This document shows positions 1 through 11,370 of a stretch of 64,000 bases of DNA, one piece after another; within the stretch, counting starts at the first letter, position 1; every line of letters begins with the position of its first letter. The stretch spans positions 4,227,001 through 4,291,000 of the forward strand of contig NC_092568.1 of the NCBI RefSeq assembly GCF_037975245.1. The letters run 5' to 3'. The translations under genes were made by a program, and so were the position numbers. The notes under the pieces were generated by a model that had not been told where the DNA came from, did not search any database, and was given only the letters and a program-made list of their open reading frames with translations. This stretch comes from Apostichopus japonicus. Taxonomy: Eukaryota > Echinodermata > Holothuroidea > Aspidochirotida > Stichopodidae.

Positions 1-137
1 CATGTCAGTTAAGGCAGTCAGTTAAATGAGAGCCACGATTTCTTGACAACTTAAAAACAATGTGCAATTGTAGTTTCAGACTGATGATCTTCATCAATCG
101 CTTTTGTTTTCCTCTTGTTTTACTTTTGTTTTGACAG

Positions 138-322
138 ATTTTGCATCTGATGCCCAAAAGCAGGAATTCCTGCAGGAGATTCAGATGATGAAACACTTAG
201 GCTACCATCCTAACGTAGTCTGCCTGATAGGGTGCTGTACAGTCATGGACCCTGTGTGTTTGGTGGTAGAAACATGCCCTCAAGGTGACCTTAAAAAGTA
301 TCTCCTTACCAGTAGAAGTAAG
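138..322 (+). CDS. RTK exon a: alpha-C helix to hinge
   Basis: The acceptor is ttttgacag at 129-137. The donor is gtatgt from 323, directly after an AAG codon. The exon opens with two bases of a split codon and ends in phase 0. It encodes the alpha-C segment with its salt-bridge Glu and the beta-4/beta-5/hinge stretch ending DLKKYLLTSRSK. The apparent ORF start at 104 is intronic. Confidence 0.9.
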
Positions 323-3300
323 GTATGTTCGATACATGTGAACGGCAGACAGCCATTAGGAATGTAAATTCCCCTATCAATCCTCCTCCCCCCCCCCTCC
401 CACCCCATTCCTTCCCCCTTGATTACTCTGGTTTCAGCCAAAAGGCCCTGATAAAAACTCCACTGACATCATCATGGCCTTAGTTACTGATGCAAAGGAA
501 CTCTTTTATAAGTTCCGGTACTCTTTCTATGACAACCCTGCCAATTTTCTCTCACATTTATGAAATGACAACAAATATTTTCACATTGACGGTGATCTGT
601 AGAAATGATTTATACAACTATTAAAAGTTTTCAAAGGAGAATGCCTCGTCACATATAACTAAACGTGACTAAAGCTGCATGCTCCAGTTTCAACAAATGC
701 AACCAATCACTGCAAACAATTCAGCATGTGACCTAATCAAGCACCGGTAGTTAATAGAAAACGGTGGTTTTGTGCACTCATTGGTCTTGTAGTTTTGCGA
801 ATGTCAGTTATAATAATTTCTAGACTTGACGACTGCCTTCAAGTTGATCGAGTCAAGCTCCGATTCATTCCGATTCAGTTCAGCTGATACAAATCCCTAA
901 GCTGTCATTTAAATTGTCAGTCCTATACTACTCTTGTGACCGGTTTGATGTCGCATACCCCAGAGTCCATCCAAGGCTTGATATTCTGAATTGTTTGTGA
1001 GATCACTTGAGAAGGTATTAAGTATGTCAGGGTCTTCTTTCCACCTGCAAGTTATTCACCCCAGTGTGTCTGTTTTATCCTTATCGTTTAAAACAGCCGC
1101 AATGCACACCACGGTCCAGATATGAATTTGGGAAACATATTGTATAACTTCCGTTTGAAGTGTTACTGTAGTTAATCCATTGCTGCAAGCAATAACTGTT
1201 TTACATACAACTGATTAAATGATCAAATCAAATTTGTTGGGGGGTTAGACTGGAAAAATCTCTTCAGGGTATTGATCTAGGGTAATTCCTTGTTGTTTTT
1301 TTTGTGATCGTGTTTTATGTAGCAGCTATTTTCAGATACAAATCTCAATGAAAATGTAAATAATTTTGATGTTTTACCAGATAATCTTTCGGTGCCAATC
1401 GTATTTAAATTTTCTTTCTATATCTCGGTAAATATCTACGAGGAAGAGATGGGCTTTTAAAACGAAAGAAAACATAATTGCTACTAGGATGTAGTTTTGA
1501 CTTGAAGATGCATGCCAGTTTCCAGCAATTATTTTCAGCAATCAAACTTCAGCCATCAGTCTTTATTCCTTTAAGTGTAATTTCACTGTCAGTAGTGCAG
1601 CTTGCATCAGGAATTGAGCAATTTAGCCGACCAACATCGACATCAAGATATAGACAGTAACAAGACTTGTATGATCATTTATAGCATGCATATTTTGAAC
1701 TCATTCTGTCTCTTACTGTACAAAAATAAAACAAAACTGTTAGCAACTACTAAAGAGCCTGTGTAAGAGAACACAGACAGGTTAATGACCTGTGCTCATT
1801 AACCTGTCTGTATTCTGTGCATGTATTTGTCCCTTTTGTTACTGTTACTTGTCATTCAGCCTCTGAAGAAGATCCTGCTAGGATCGAAACGTCAGGCACT
1901 CTTACTTTTACACATCTTTCTGTAAAATCCGACAAAGCGACTCCCTATAAAATCATGGTACAGTCCCCATTGATATGTGCTATAATAGACAGCTGCCATA
2001 CAAAAAGACAAATATCTGGACAATTTGTCCTGACTTTTCTTCAGTTAATGATACAGAGCTTGTTTCATGCTGCTTTTGCAAATGATCACATTGAATAAGA
2101 AAAACAATCTTTTTCTACTTGAAAACCTGTTTTGTTTTTCAGCAGGAAAACCTTGGTTAATAAATTACACGTTTCCTGTTAACTGTTCAAAATGTGTTCA
2201 TTTACACAAACTGTGGCACCGCTAATTAAAACTTTATTATGGGGTGGCCTTGATCACATCCAAAAGACTGCTGGGTATGTATGGTCACAAAACCCATTAC
2301 CAGCAGCAACCAACTAATTATGTACTCACTGTCAATTAATTAAGAAAATGTTAATTAAAACAATAAATCGTTTTGTAATTACAATCAAATTGTGACAAGT
2401 TAATATGCTGCAGGTTGTTAATAATAATAAATTTATTACAACCACATTTGTTCCAAACAGACCATCTTGGAGAGACACTTTTGATGGATTGTTTTTTTTT
2501 GGGGGGGGGGGTGGAGGGGGGTCAGGGATTCTTACTTCAATTTTCTGCAGTAAGAATTTGTATAAGAACTTGTTCTGACAGGCTTGTTTGCTCAGTAGAA
2601 AACAGCACAACCATACCAGTCCTAGTTTGTAAACCCCATTAGCACTAGATCAGTTTAATTATCTTGTAGGACTGAATCAACAGGTTACTTAAAGTGTCAA
2701 GAAGCTATCGAGCACTCTTTTGAAGAATTCAGGGTTCTATGATTGGTGCTTACAGAAACCACTTCTTCATGGTGGAGTAAATTTTGTTGGTATAATTCTT
2801 TTCACAGACTTGACACACTGACACTCTCTCACTGTGTTATGCATGTATGTATTGACTGCCGAATAAAGGGTTTGACAAACTGCTTAATTGTCTTTAATTA
2901 AATCACCAAATCTTAATTAGCCCACAATTCAAGATTATCATGGTTGGTGGTTCAGCTGGAATAAATTAATCCAAAGATTATCTTAAGATGAGATTAATGC
3001 AAGCCCTAATTTTTATTTTTAAATTAGGTCTATGTAATTCTTTAAGCAGCTCTACACATGGTTGTGCTAATTTATACTTAGCTTGATGAGGGGTGGGCTG
3101 GTGGGTGAGGGGGGGGGGTAAGTCTTCCCCGGTTGAATGTAAAAAATTCCCAAACTGAACCTTTTTCAGCAACAACCCATGTCATATCTTTTTCAACAGA
3201 TATTAGCAAGACTGAAAGAGGAGAATTTAGAAATTGATGACCTTTTGACCTCTGCAGATTTATTATCATTTGCTAGACAAATTACAATGGGCATGGTGAG

Positions 3301-6300
3301 TTTTTAATTATATTCTCCCTGTTTTGGGGGTTTTGTTTCTTGTCCTAAAATGTTTTGCACTATGCTTTTATGTCGTATGAAGCTAATATATATTTTATAC
3401 ATTTTTTTTTCATTTACTTATGATATTAGTATGACATTATGCAAATACAGTAACTGGAGATATGAAATAGAACAGAAAAAAAGTAGAAAAGTGCAATATC
3501 GAGTTATAGTATTGTTACAATATTTCATACAAATAAATGACTGGATTCATGGAATTATTGGAATAACACAACTTATTTCCTAGAGACATAATAGGACAGG
3601 AGGGGTGGGGGGGGGGCTTCTGATCAAGTGCCTTGGCATTCATGGAGGGCTTGAATCGATAAGTTTGTCCGTCCAATCCTGGAATAGGATTTGACACCCC
3701 TGGTAGTCCTAATGAGATATCAACCAATTGTGAGGGTCACATTCTCGATGAATTTGAATTCTGATGTAATGGCACTTTTGTTTGTTGCTGGTAAAAGTTC
3801 ACTGACCTTGCATTAAATTTCATTTTACTTTTGCAGGAATACTTATCTCAAAAAGGTTATGTACACAGAGACTTGGCGGCAAGGAATGTTCTGGTGTCCG
3901 ATAATAAAAGTTTGAAAATAGCTGACTTTGGTCTCACCAGATATATCTATGAAGAAAGACAGTACGTAGGTAAAAAAGGGGCAAGAATACCAGTTAAGTG
4001 GATGTCAATAGAGGCCATTATTGATGGAGTTTACACAACAGAAAGTGATGTGTAAGTTTATAGTTCAGAGACTTGATTTACCCTGAAAGACTAGGGCTGG
4101 GCAAGCTCAGTGAAAATTAAGTATATTTAATGTAAATATATAAAACTATATGTAAAGATATATGTGGATATGTATGTTAATCACTGTATGTAAATATAAA
4201 TATACGTAAATATTTAATTAAGTATAAATTAAGTATATGTACTATCTATATAATCTTGTTTGTCTTGTCCTGTGACAACTTTGTAGTCCGGATGGGACAC
4301 AGAAGAAGCATTAACAATATCAATTTCAAAACAAAAGACGTTAACAAGAATGGAACCAGCTTTATTTTTCTTCCCCATTTATCTGATTACAGAGTCATTT
4401 CAACCTTCTATTGTTTCTTGTTTTCTTGTATATCAGATGGTCATTCGGAGTCATTCTTTATGAAATAATAACTTTGGGAGGTGAACCTTACCCTGGTATT
4501 GTCAACAGAGATTTACCAAAGATGCTGTGTAGTGGATTCAGAATGGAGAGGCCTGAACAGTGCCCAGATGATTGGTGAGTTAATAACCAAATCTGATGTT
4601 AACAAGATTGTCATTCAAATGGAGCATAAAGGAACAAACACAAGAAAACAAACAACAATGATATAGAATGGAAGAATGAAATGGAATGGAATGAAACACT
4701 GAAATAAGATAAAATAAATGAAACATATGAAATATACAGAAACAAATGAAACATAATGAAACAATCACAAAAGAATGTAACAATGAAACAGAATGGAAGA
4801 ATGGAATGGAATGCAACAATGAAAAAAGATAAAATAAATGAAACATGAAATGTACAGAAACAAATGAAACATAATGAAACAATCACAAAAGAATACAACA
4901 ATGAAATAGAATGGAAGAATGGAATGGAATGAAACAATGAAAAAAGATAAAATAAATGGAACATGAAATGTACAGAAACAAATGAAACATAATGAAACAA
5001 TCACAAAAGAATACAATAGTGAAACAGAATGAAAAAATGGAATGAAACCATGAAATATGATAAAACAAATGAAACATGAAATATACAGAAACAAATGGAA
5101 CATAATGAAACAATCACAAAAGAATACAGCAATGAAACAGAATGAAAGAATGGAATGGAATGAAACAATGAAATAAGATAAAACAAATGAAACATGAAAT
5201 ATACAGAAACAAATGGAACATAATGAAACAATCATAAAAGAATGTAATAATGAAACAGAATGAGAGAATTGAATGGAATGGAATGAAACAATGAAATAAG
5301 ATAAAACAAATGAAACATGAAATATACAGAAACAAATGGAACATAATGAAACAATCACAAAAGAATACAATAGTGAAACAGAATGAAAAAATGGAATGAA
5401 ACCATGAAATAGGATAAAACAAATGAAATATACAGAAACAAATGGAACATAATGAAACAATCACAAAAGAATACAGCAATGATACAGAATGAAAGAATGG
5501 AATGGAATGAAACAATGAAATAAGATAAAACAAATGAAACATGAAATATACAGAAACAAATGGAACATAATGAAACAATCATAAAAGAATGTAATAATGA
5601 AACAGAATGAGAGAATTGAATGGAATGGAATGAAACAATGAAATAAGATAAAACAAATGAAACATGAAATATACAGAAACAAATGGAACATAATGAAACA
5701 ATCACAAAAGAATACAGCAATGAAACAGAATGAAAGAATGGAATGGAATGGAATGAAACAATGAAAAAAGATAAAGCAAATAAAACATATGAAATGTACA
5801 GAAACAAATGGAACATAATGAAACATTCACAAAAGAATACAATAGTGAAACAAAATGAGAGAATGGAATGGAATGGAATGAAACAATGAAATACTGATAA
5901 ATCAAATGAAACATATGAAATGTACAGAAACAAATGGAATATAATGAAACAATCACAAAAGAATGAAACAATGAAACAGAATGAGAGAATGGAATGGAAT
6001 GAAACCATGAAATAAGATAAAATGAATGAAATGAAATGTAAAAAAACAAATGGACAATTACAAAAGAATACAAAACTGAAACAGAATGAAAGAATGGAAT
6101 GGAATGGAATGAAACAATGAAATAAGATAAATCAAATGAAACATATGAAATGTACAGAAACAATGGAACATAATGAAACATTCACAAAAGAATGTAACAA
6201 TGAAACAGAATGAGAGAATGGAATGGAATGAAACCATGAAATAAGATAAAATGAATGAAATGTAAAAAAACAAATGGAACATAATGAGACAATTACAAAA

Positions 6301-8632
6301 GAATACAACAATGAAACAGAATGAAAGAATGGAATGGAATGAAACAATGAAATAAGATAAATCAAATGAAACATATGGAATGTACAGAAACAATGGAACA
6401 TAATGAAACAATCACAAAAGAATACAATAGTGAAACAGAATGAAAAAAATGGAATGGAATGAAACCATGAAATAGGATAAACAAATGAAACAAATGAAGT
6501 GTAAAGAAACATAATGAAACAAAATAGAGAGAATACAACAATGAAACAGAATGAGAGAATGGAATGAATGAAACAATAAAATAAGATAAAACAGAGTGAA
6601 GCAATTATAGGAGCAGTATGAAATGAAATGAGACAGTTTGAAACCATGAATCTGAATGAAAAAATAATGAAACGGAATAAAAACTATTAAAACAGAATAA
6701 AACAAATGAAACCATAAAACAATAAATCAGAATGAACAGATGCATTGTTTGCACACTGCTTTCAGATTTGCATACAATAGGTTTAGTTTGTATTGCCAGG
6801 CTGGCAGGTCTATATATATGTCAGTTTGATTTTTCATGAAAAGAAGAGTAAAACGTTGTTGCAAGCCTGCAAAGCTAGGATCATTCTTCAGTCTTTTTTT
6901 CTCCCATTCATTTTTTCATTTTTTCTTTTGGTATTACCTTATTTAAGTCATCTCAACACTGTCATTGGTAGCGCCCAATGTAAAAAATATTCCCAAATTG
7001 TCCTTTGTTTTGGTACCTTTCTCATTACACTTTACACATTTGCATTATAACAAAGAATAGTATTTTTACCTTTGTGTTGTTAACTAGACTGTATCATAAT
7101 AGGTAATGAAATGGAGCCATTGTTGGTAAAGATATATCTAGGGAAGTTGCCCAGAGCTTCATATGTAAAATACAGATGTGCTCATCATTAGCTCATTGTA
7201 CAAGTTAGATACATAGGAGCCAGCTCAAAGTCTTTAAGTGTGACACAGTTTAAACCACGCTGCAATAGGTTTTGCCCGATGTGTTACAATGTGTACTTCA
7301 GACTCACGTTATTGATGGTTTGGTGCCATGTACTCTCATATTCCTTCTGTATAGTTTTTCTTTTCGGCCGTTCAGTGATAACACATGACATATCATACAA
7401 CACAATCACGTAAACATAGGCCAACAACGTGCCCAAATTTTTCCTGAAAACAATTCTTCTTCTTGGAGGAGTGAATAAGCTGGGGGGGGGGGGGGGGGTA
7501 GGGGTGGAATGAAGACCTTCCTGAATAATTTTTTTATCTGTAATAATTCCTGAGCTGAGTTGGACTCATCCATTTGGATTTCTTCCCTCTCATCCATTGT
7601 TCTGTATTCTCTCCAAACCACTCAGTCCTTGAGAAAGCTGAAGTGAATCGTAGTCATTATTACTTGAGAGGGCAAAAGTATTTGGCTATTTTGTTTGTCA
7701 TAATGATTCATCATTATCATCCTGCTCAAGTCTCTCTTAAAGTATGCTCAGGGTTAAAAGTCCAATACCTGCATATTTCAGAATTTCAAAGAAATCTACA
7801 GTAGGCTAATCATCTTGACTGCTATAACAACATATTTGAGTATTAAAATTCTAATGGTACAGGGCAATTTTAGGGGTACTTGACCATTCCAGACATGTGC
7901 AATTGTGTCTGTATTGGTCAATCGGCTGTAGAGGGAGAAAGTGACACATAAACCAAACCCCTCCCCCTGACCCCAATACTAAGTTTGAATGGGACTGTGT
8001 AGAACTTACATACCACCTGAACTTTGAGGGTTACCAGTCAGTGTTATCGTCTCTATATTTCCCCGATCGCTAGGTACACCATGATGCTGGACTGCTGGCA
8101 TGAGACACCTAAACAAAGACCAAACTTTTCCAAACTGAGGCTTCAACTTGAAGCCATGCTGGAGGAGAGCACACCTTACCTGAGCCTTTACCCAAGCCAA
8201 GCGCACATCTTCCACTGTCTGGACGACATCCGCGAAGAGAGCGACGAAGTGGACTCTGCGAGCGAGGCAGAACCGATGCTGGACGATAGTGACAAGGTCG
8301 TCGAAACTAGCAGACAGCAAACACCTTCCACGCTGAATTTAAGCCGGTCCGGGTTGACATTTGATAGTCCCGATGAAAAAGACGAGAGCGATTCTGTCAT
8401 CGAGGGAGACGTAGAAGAGGATAACCACCCGAGGAAAGAATTAAATGGTTCGGTGGAGTACGTTAACACCGGAAGACAAATCTCGACTGAGTCTAACAAC
8501 AGGGATGAGCTGATATTGTCACTCTTATCCAGCCCAGATAGCTGTGATTCTGGAGTAGCTGTTGACAATAAGTTCCTGTACGACTCCAAAGGACAGCCCA
8601 TAGAATATGATGGTGTGGAGCAAATGGTTTAG
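138..8632 (+). CDS. Receptor tyrosine kinase, 3' part (C-terminal kinase domain and tail)
   Basis: Five exons, 138-322, 3200-3295, 3837-4051, 4437-4574 and 8074-8632, join in frame through GT-AG sites and give 396 residues plus TAG. The product should phosphorylate tyrosines at the plasma membrane. Visible in order: the alpha-C segment with the conserved Glu (EFLQEIQMMKHL), hinge (LVVETCPQGDL), catalytic loop HRDLAARN, DFG, activation loop with Tyr in YIYEERQYV, IPVKWMSIEA in place of the usual APE triad, DVWSFG, and C-lobe DCW plus RP. A 150-residue acidic, Ser-rich tail follows. The ATP loop, beta-3 Lys, membrane helix and ectodomain lie upstream of the window. The RIPVKWM loop, the YEE..YV spacing and GG.PYPG resemble the Ret/FGFR-like group, while the hinge resembles invertebrate Cad96Ca-type kinases, so the exact family is undecided. 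The AARN form of the catalytic loop argues against a serine/threonine kinase. Confidence 0.93.
1773..1811. repeat. Perfect 16-bp inverted repeat, 7-nt loop
   Basis: ACAGACAGGTTAATGA at 1773-1788 is the exact reverse complement of 1796-1811, separated by cctgtgc. It lies 50 bases before the stem-loop motif at 1863 and may belong to the same repeat element. Confidence 0.8.
1863..1893 (+). other. Stem-loop motif CTGAAGAA-stem-GAAACGTC (retroelement-like)
   Basis: CTGAAGAA is followed by a five-base stem (gatcc / ggatc, loop tgcta) and then GAAACGTC. The same layout with different stem bases occurs at 63407-63437. It recalls hammerhead core strings found in some Penelope-like retroelements, but an extra A lies between CTGAAGA and the stem. 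It may simply be a repeat fragment. Confidence 0.35.
3200..3295 (+). CDS. RTK exon b: kinase insert to alpha-E
   Basis: Flanked by tttttcaacag and gtgag, this phase 0 exon of 32 codons encodes a short kinase insert (LKEENLEIDDLLTS) followed by ADLLSFARQITMGM, the alpha-E start. It joins directly to EYLSQKGYVHRDL of the next exon. Confidence 0.9.
3296..3836 (+). other. RTK intron (0.54 kb)
   Basis: Ordinary intron ending in a pyrimidine-rich ttttacttttgcag acceptor. It contains a G-run near 3605-3617. Nothing else was recognised. Confidence 0.75.
3837..4051 (+). CDS. RTK exon c: catalytic and activation loops
   Basis: The acceptor is ttttgcag. The donor is GATGT/gtaagt, which leaves a codon split after its second base. 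It encodes the catalytic loop HRDLAARNVLV with the catalytic Asp and the paired Asn, DFGLTR, the tyrosine-bearing activation loop and IPVKWMSIEA up to TTESDV. All catalytic residues are intact. Confidence 0.95.
4052..4436 (+). other. RTK intron (0.38 kb), AT-rich
   Basis: Short intron with a degenerate run of taaatata/tatgta words at about 4115-4250 that looks like decayed AT microsatellite. No gene is seen. Confidence 0.7.
4437..4574 (+). CDS. RTK exon d: alpha-F to alpha-H
   Basis: The acceptor is tatatcag. The exon's first base completes the Val codon, giving D-V-W-S-F-G-V. It encodes ILYEIITLGGEPYPGI and a short C-lobe stretch ending RMERPEQCPDD, with the final codon split TG/G to make Trp with the next exon. 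The GG.PYPG and RMERP strings resemble Ret. Confidence 0.93.
4575..8073 (+). other. RTK last intron (3.5 kb)
   Basis: It contains the purine-rich minisatellite at 4612-6735. The remainder (6736-8073) is unique-looking AT-rich DNA with a G-run of about 17 bases at 7482-7498. No exon was recognised between 4574 and 8074, and the two flanking exons join cleanly. Confidence 0.75.
4612..6735. repeat. Purine-rich minisatellite, ~118-bp unit, about 17 copies
   Basis: A unit built from ggaatggaatgaaaca, gataaaa, aaacatgaaatatacag and cataatgaaacaatcaca words repeats along 2.1 kb. The anchor tcacaaaag recurs at 4765, 4883, 5001, 5114, 5232 (variant), 5355, 5461 and onwards, with spacings of 106 to 126 bases and most often 118. 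Longer versions have an extra ggaat. The plus strand is almost free of T-containing stop complements, which creates long spurious open frames on the minus strand. The last units (6600-6735) are degenerate. Confidence 0.95.
8074..8632 (+). CDS. RTK final exon: end of kinase fold and cytoplasmic tail
   Basis: The acceptor is gatcgctag. The first base completes Trp in DDWYTMMLDCW. The kinase fold ends near LRLQLEAMLEE. The following tail of about 150 residues is rich in Ser, Asp and Glu and has tyrosines in SLYPSQ, EYVNTG, FLYDSK and IEYDGV. EYVNTG (Tyr codon 8459-8461) fits the pYxN docking consensus for Grb2-type SH2 domains. That link is an inference from the motif alone. The stop is TAG at 8630. 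Confidence 0.93.
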
Positions 8633-9670
8633 GCTTTGCATCGTTCACGAAGTGACATCCCGCCCAACGTTTAATATATGAGAACTCCTAAGGGTCAGTG
8701 TGGGAGACAGGAGAGTTATTGAGGGGGTTAAATCTGTCTTGCTGCCCCCAACGAAAGCTTGAGGCCTACACAGCCTGCAGTGGCTGTCATTATTTCTGTA
8801 CATTTCATTTTGGGAATACTGTAGATTATCAGGCTACTGTATGATTGTAAAACTCATGAACTATCAAAAAACGATGGTGATTAGCAAAGTAATTTAGGGT
8901 TCCTTTCTATGAACCGATTAACAGAGATGGCATTTTATTATATTAACCATACTACACTTATCCATCCATATCAGCAGTTGATAAATTGCCTTGTGTTGTA
9001 TTCCACAAAGTAGGGTTACCAAAATTTCTTTTTGGTTGAAAAGTGGGACAATGCATCCTGGGGAAGTGGTCTAATGGGGAGGGGATACCCCTCTCCACAT
9101 TACCAAATAACCAACATAAGAGTTATTAGGCCACCTGTTGCAACTATGTAGCCCCACGTAAGACAGTTTTTCGCCAAGCTTGTGGGGCTAACATGACATG
9201 CGGCCATCAATCATGTGTTTTGTATTGAAAATGATTATATCATGCTTGCAAAATGGTCACATATGCTCATATAGGGATGCGTACTAAATGTGTCCTATTG
9301 ATAGTTTATATAACATGAAGCAATGATTTTTTTTCGGATCATCACAAACACCTTAGAAATGTTGACAAGTTAGTTTGACGCCAGGACAAACATATTTTGT
9401 GCTGGCCCTTTGAGAGAAAAAAAATTCTGTCCAGTTTTTTATATAAGTTGAATTGAGTAAAGTTTCACTCATCGTATCTTCAGTTTCTTTTGAAACAATG
9501 AAAAATTATGAAAGCATGCATTTTTTTCCCGTTTTTTTCTTTGGAAAGATATTTCAAGAACTGTTTTCTTTCTTCCCATTTATATAAAATATATGCCCAC
9601 CCCTAACTTCTGTAATAAGCTGTTTCTTCTGTAACCCACAAAGAGAATAAAACTTGACAATATTTGTCAT
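8633..9670 (+). other. Probable RTK 3' UTR
   Basis: About 1 kb of AT-rich non-coding DNA follows the stop and runs to an AATAAA hexamer at 9646-9651, the first good polyadenylation signal downstream. The extent is inferred. Confidence 0.5.
9646..9651 (+). terminator. Candidate polyadenylation signal AATAAA
   Basis: A canonical hexamer lies 1014 bases after the RTK stop codon. Assignment to this gene rests on position only. Confidence 0.45.
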
Positions 9671-10902
9671 ATACGGGTTATGTTTCAGACATTTCATTGA
9701 GCTCCATTCATGAAAGGGGTTAACATCCATGATAGTAGTGCAGAAACTTATTCTCCATCTTGTTTCTTGCTTTTTTAGGTTAATTATTTATCAGTTTGTT
9801 CTATTTATCTGTTTTTCATAGTAACCGAGTTAGTCGTTTTAAGCCTCGACATTCCAAGGTAATTTGTTAATATTTGGTGGATTTATTTCCTTTTTTTGTT
9901 CTATATTCTGTAGATATTGAAATGATTAATTTTTGGATAAATATTTCTAAATTTAACAAGTTTTAAGTTTTATACATCGTCGTAGCTGCGTGTAGTATGA
10001 TGTTATTTCCGTCAGCAAAGAAATCTGTTGTGATTTACAAAATTTGTGATAAATGAGTACTTTTTTCCATTTATATAGTTGAAACAATTCTCTCTGTACT
10101 TTGTTTCCTGGTCACTATCACTTTGGGCTAATTAGTTTGTGTCTAAAAAACAATTATCTTACTGTCACTAGTAAGCAGCAGAGCCCACCCATGTGGGGTC
10201 CATTGGTGAGTGCAGGGACCCTGGCAGGTCCAGAGTTTCTGTGTGGCCCAAGGGAGAAACAAATGCACAGAAGCTCTGCCATTTTGTTCAGAAGGCTACA
10301 CCAAAGAAATCTTAGCCATGCTTACTGTTGGAAATTCATATTTTTTTTGGTCTTTCCATAACAGTTTCTGGCCCTACATGTCCGCCCCCCCCCCCTCCTC
10401 TCCCACACTACCATTCCATATGCATTCCTGTACATTATATGGTTTTTGTCCAGGTTGCATAATTCCATTTCTGGCTCAAAAGAAAAGAGTTTTTCGTCAG
10501 GGTTTCACCTGTCGATCTTCCATCTATAGATATGTTGCCCTCTCAAAACTCTGTACTCATTCATTCTTGTAAATTTAAGTTTTCTATCATTCCTGTTGAT
10601 GTCCCCATCATTGGGACATTGTAAAACTCATGGTCACAACCTAAATGGTGTGTGCTGTCACAGTTATTCCATCACATTAATTGTGGAGCCAACTAATTGT
10701 AAAAGAGCAAAAGGAGTCAATTTAATGCTTGTTAAAAGATGATCAATTCAGAATTGTGAATTCTAGTATGATTGCTAATGGAATCTGAACATTCGTTTCC
10801 TTTCATCTTGCTTATTAATAGCATCCATATTCTTTCTAATGTTACATATTTCGTATCTATTTGTTTATATTAATATGAGCAATCCTTGCACAGAAATGAA
10901 AC

Positions 10903-10942
10903 TATATATATATATATCTTTATATATATATATATATATATA
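10903..10942. repeat. (TA)n microsatellite
   Basis: An alternating TA tract with one ctt interruption. Confidence 0.9.
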
Positions 10943-11092
10943 GTAACACTAATTTACCAGCTACAGTAAGCAATCACGTGACTGAACACACATAGTATCA
11001 GAAAACAGCCAAGTCATAATAGAGTAGTCTCGATTATCTAAATGAAAATGTCGAGAACACTTTTCCCTTTCAGACAGATTATTGGCTTGGTA

Positions 11093-11370
11093 TAAGTATT
11101 TGCTACAACCAGTCTGAAACGTTGTAGTTTGTTTCTAATATCAAGTGCAAGGGGTCCTCAATCAGGGGTCCTCAATTATATAATCCCGAGTTCGAGTCAC
11201 TTCATGATTAATATATGTCGTCCATTTACAGATTTGTTGACAATTCATAATCATGGACGTCAAATATGAATCTAAGAGACTGACTTCGGTCAGCCGTTGC
11301 GGCTTTGATAAGCCAATGATGGCTTCTTCTCGAGTTCCTGCTTGCAGGAGGATTTAATATACATACAGGT
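11093..11370 (+). repeat. SINE-A family copy (variant head)
   Basis: It shares with 19048-19333 the head tatttgctacaaccagtc, the doubled ggtcctcaat, the box-B-like cccgagttcgagtcac, and the tail running through gacttcggtcagc to ctgcttgcaggagga. Minus-strand copies of the family lie at 18575, 26058 and 48920. It appears to be a tRNA-related short interspersed element. Confidence 0.7.

Larger units (their letters stand above)
323..3199 (+). other. RTK intron (2.9 kb)
   Basis: Non-coding intron between the hinge exon and the alpha-D/alpha-E exon. It holds G- and C-rich tracts (386-403, 2500-2521, 3102-3119), a strong 16-bp palindrome at 1773-1811 and a stem-loop motif at 1863-1893 that recurs at 63407. 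No other coding segment could be supported. Confidence 0.7.

Noticed and set aside
4580-6705. Many long minus-strand ORFs with MFHY..FVSV repeats
   Set aside because: They follow the minisatellite period in several frames, begin and end at the same unit positions, and have low-complexity composition. They result from a plus strand poor in TTA, CTA and TCA.
4612-6735. CRISPR-like array
   Set aside because: Whole units are repeated with drift and there are no unique spacers. The setting is an intron of an animal gene.
8188-8601. 137-codon minus-strand ORF opposite the kinase tail
   Set aside because: Shadow of the Ser/Asp-rich tail.
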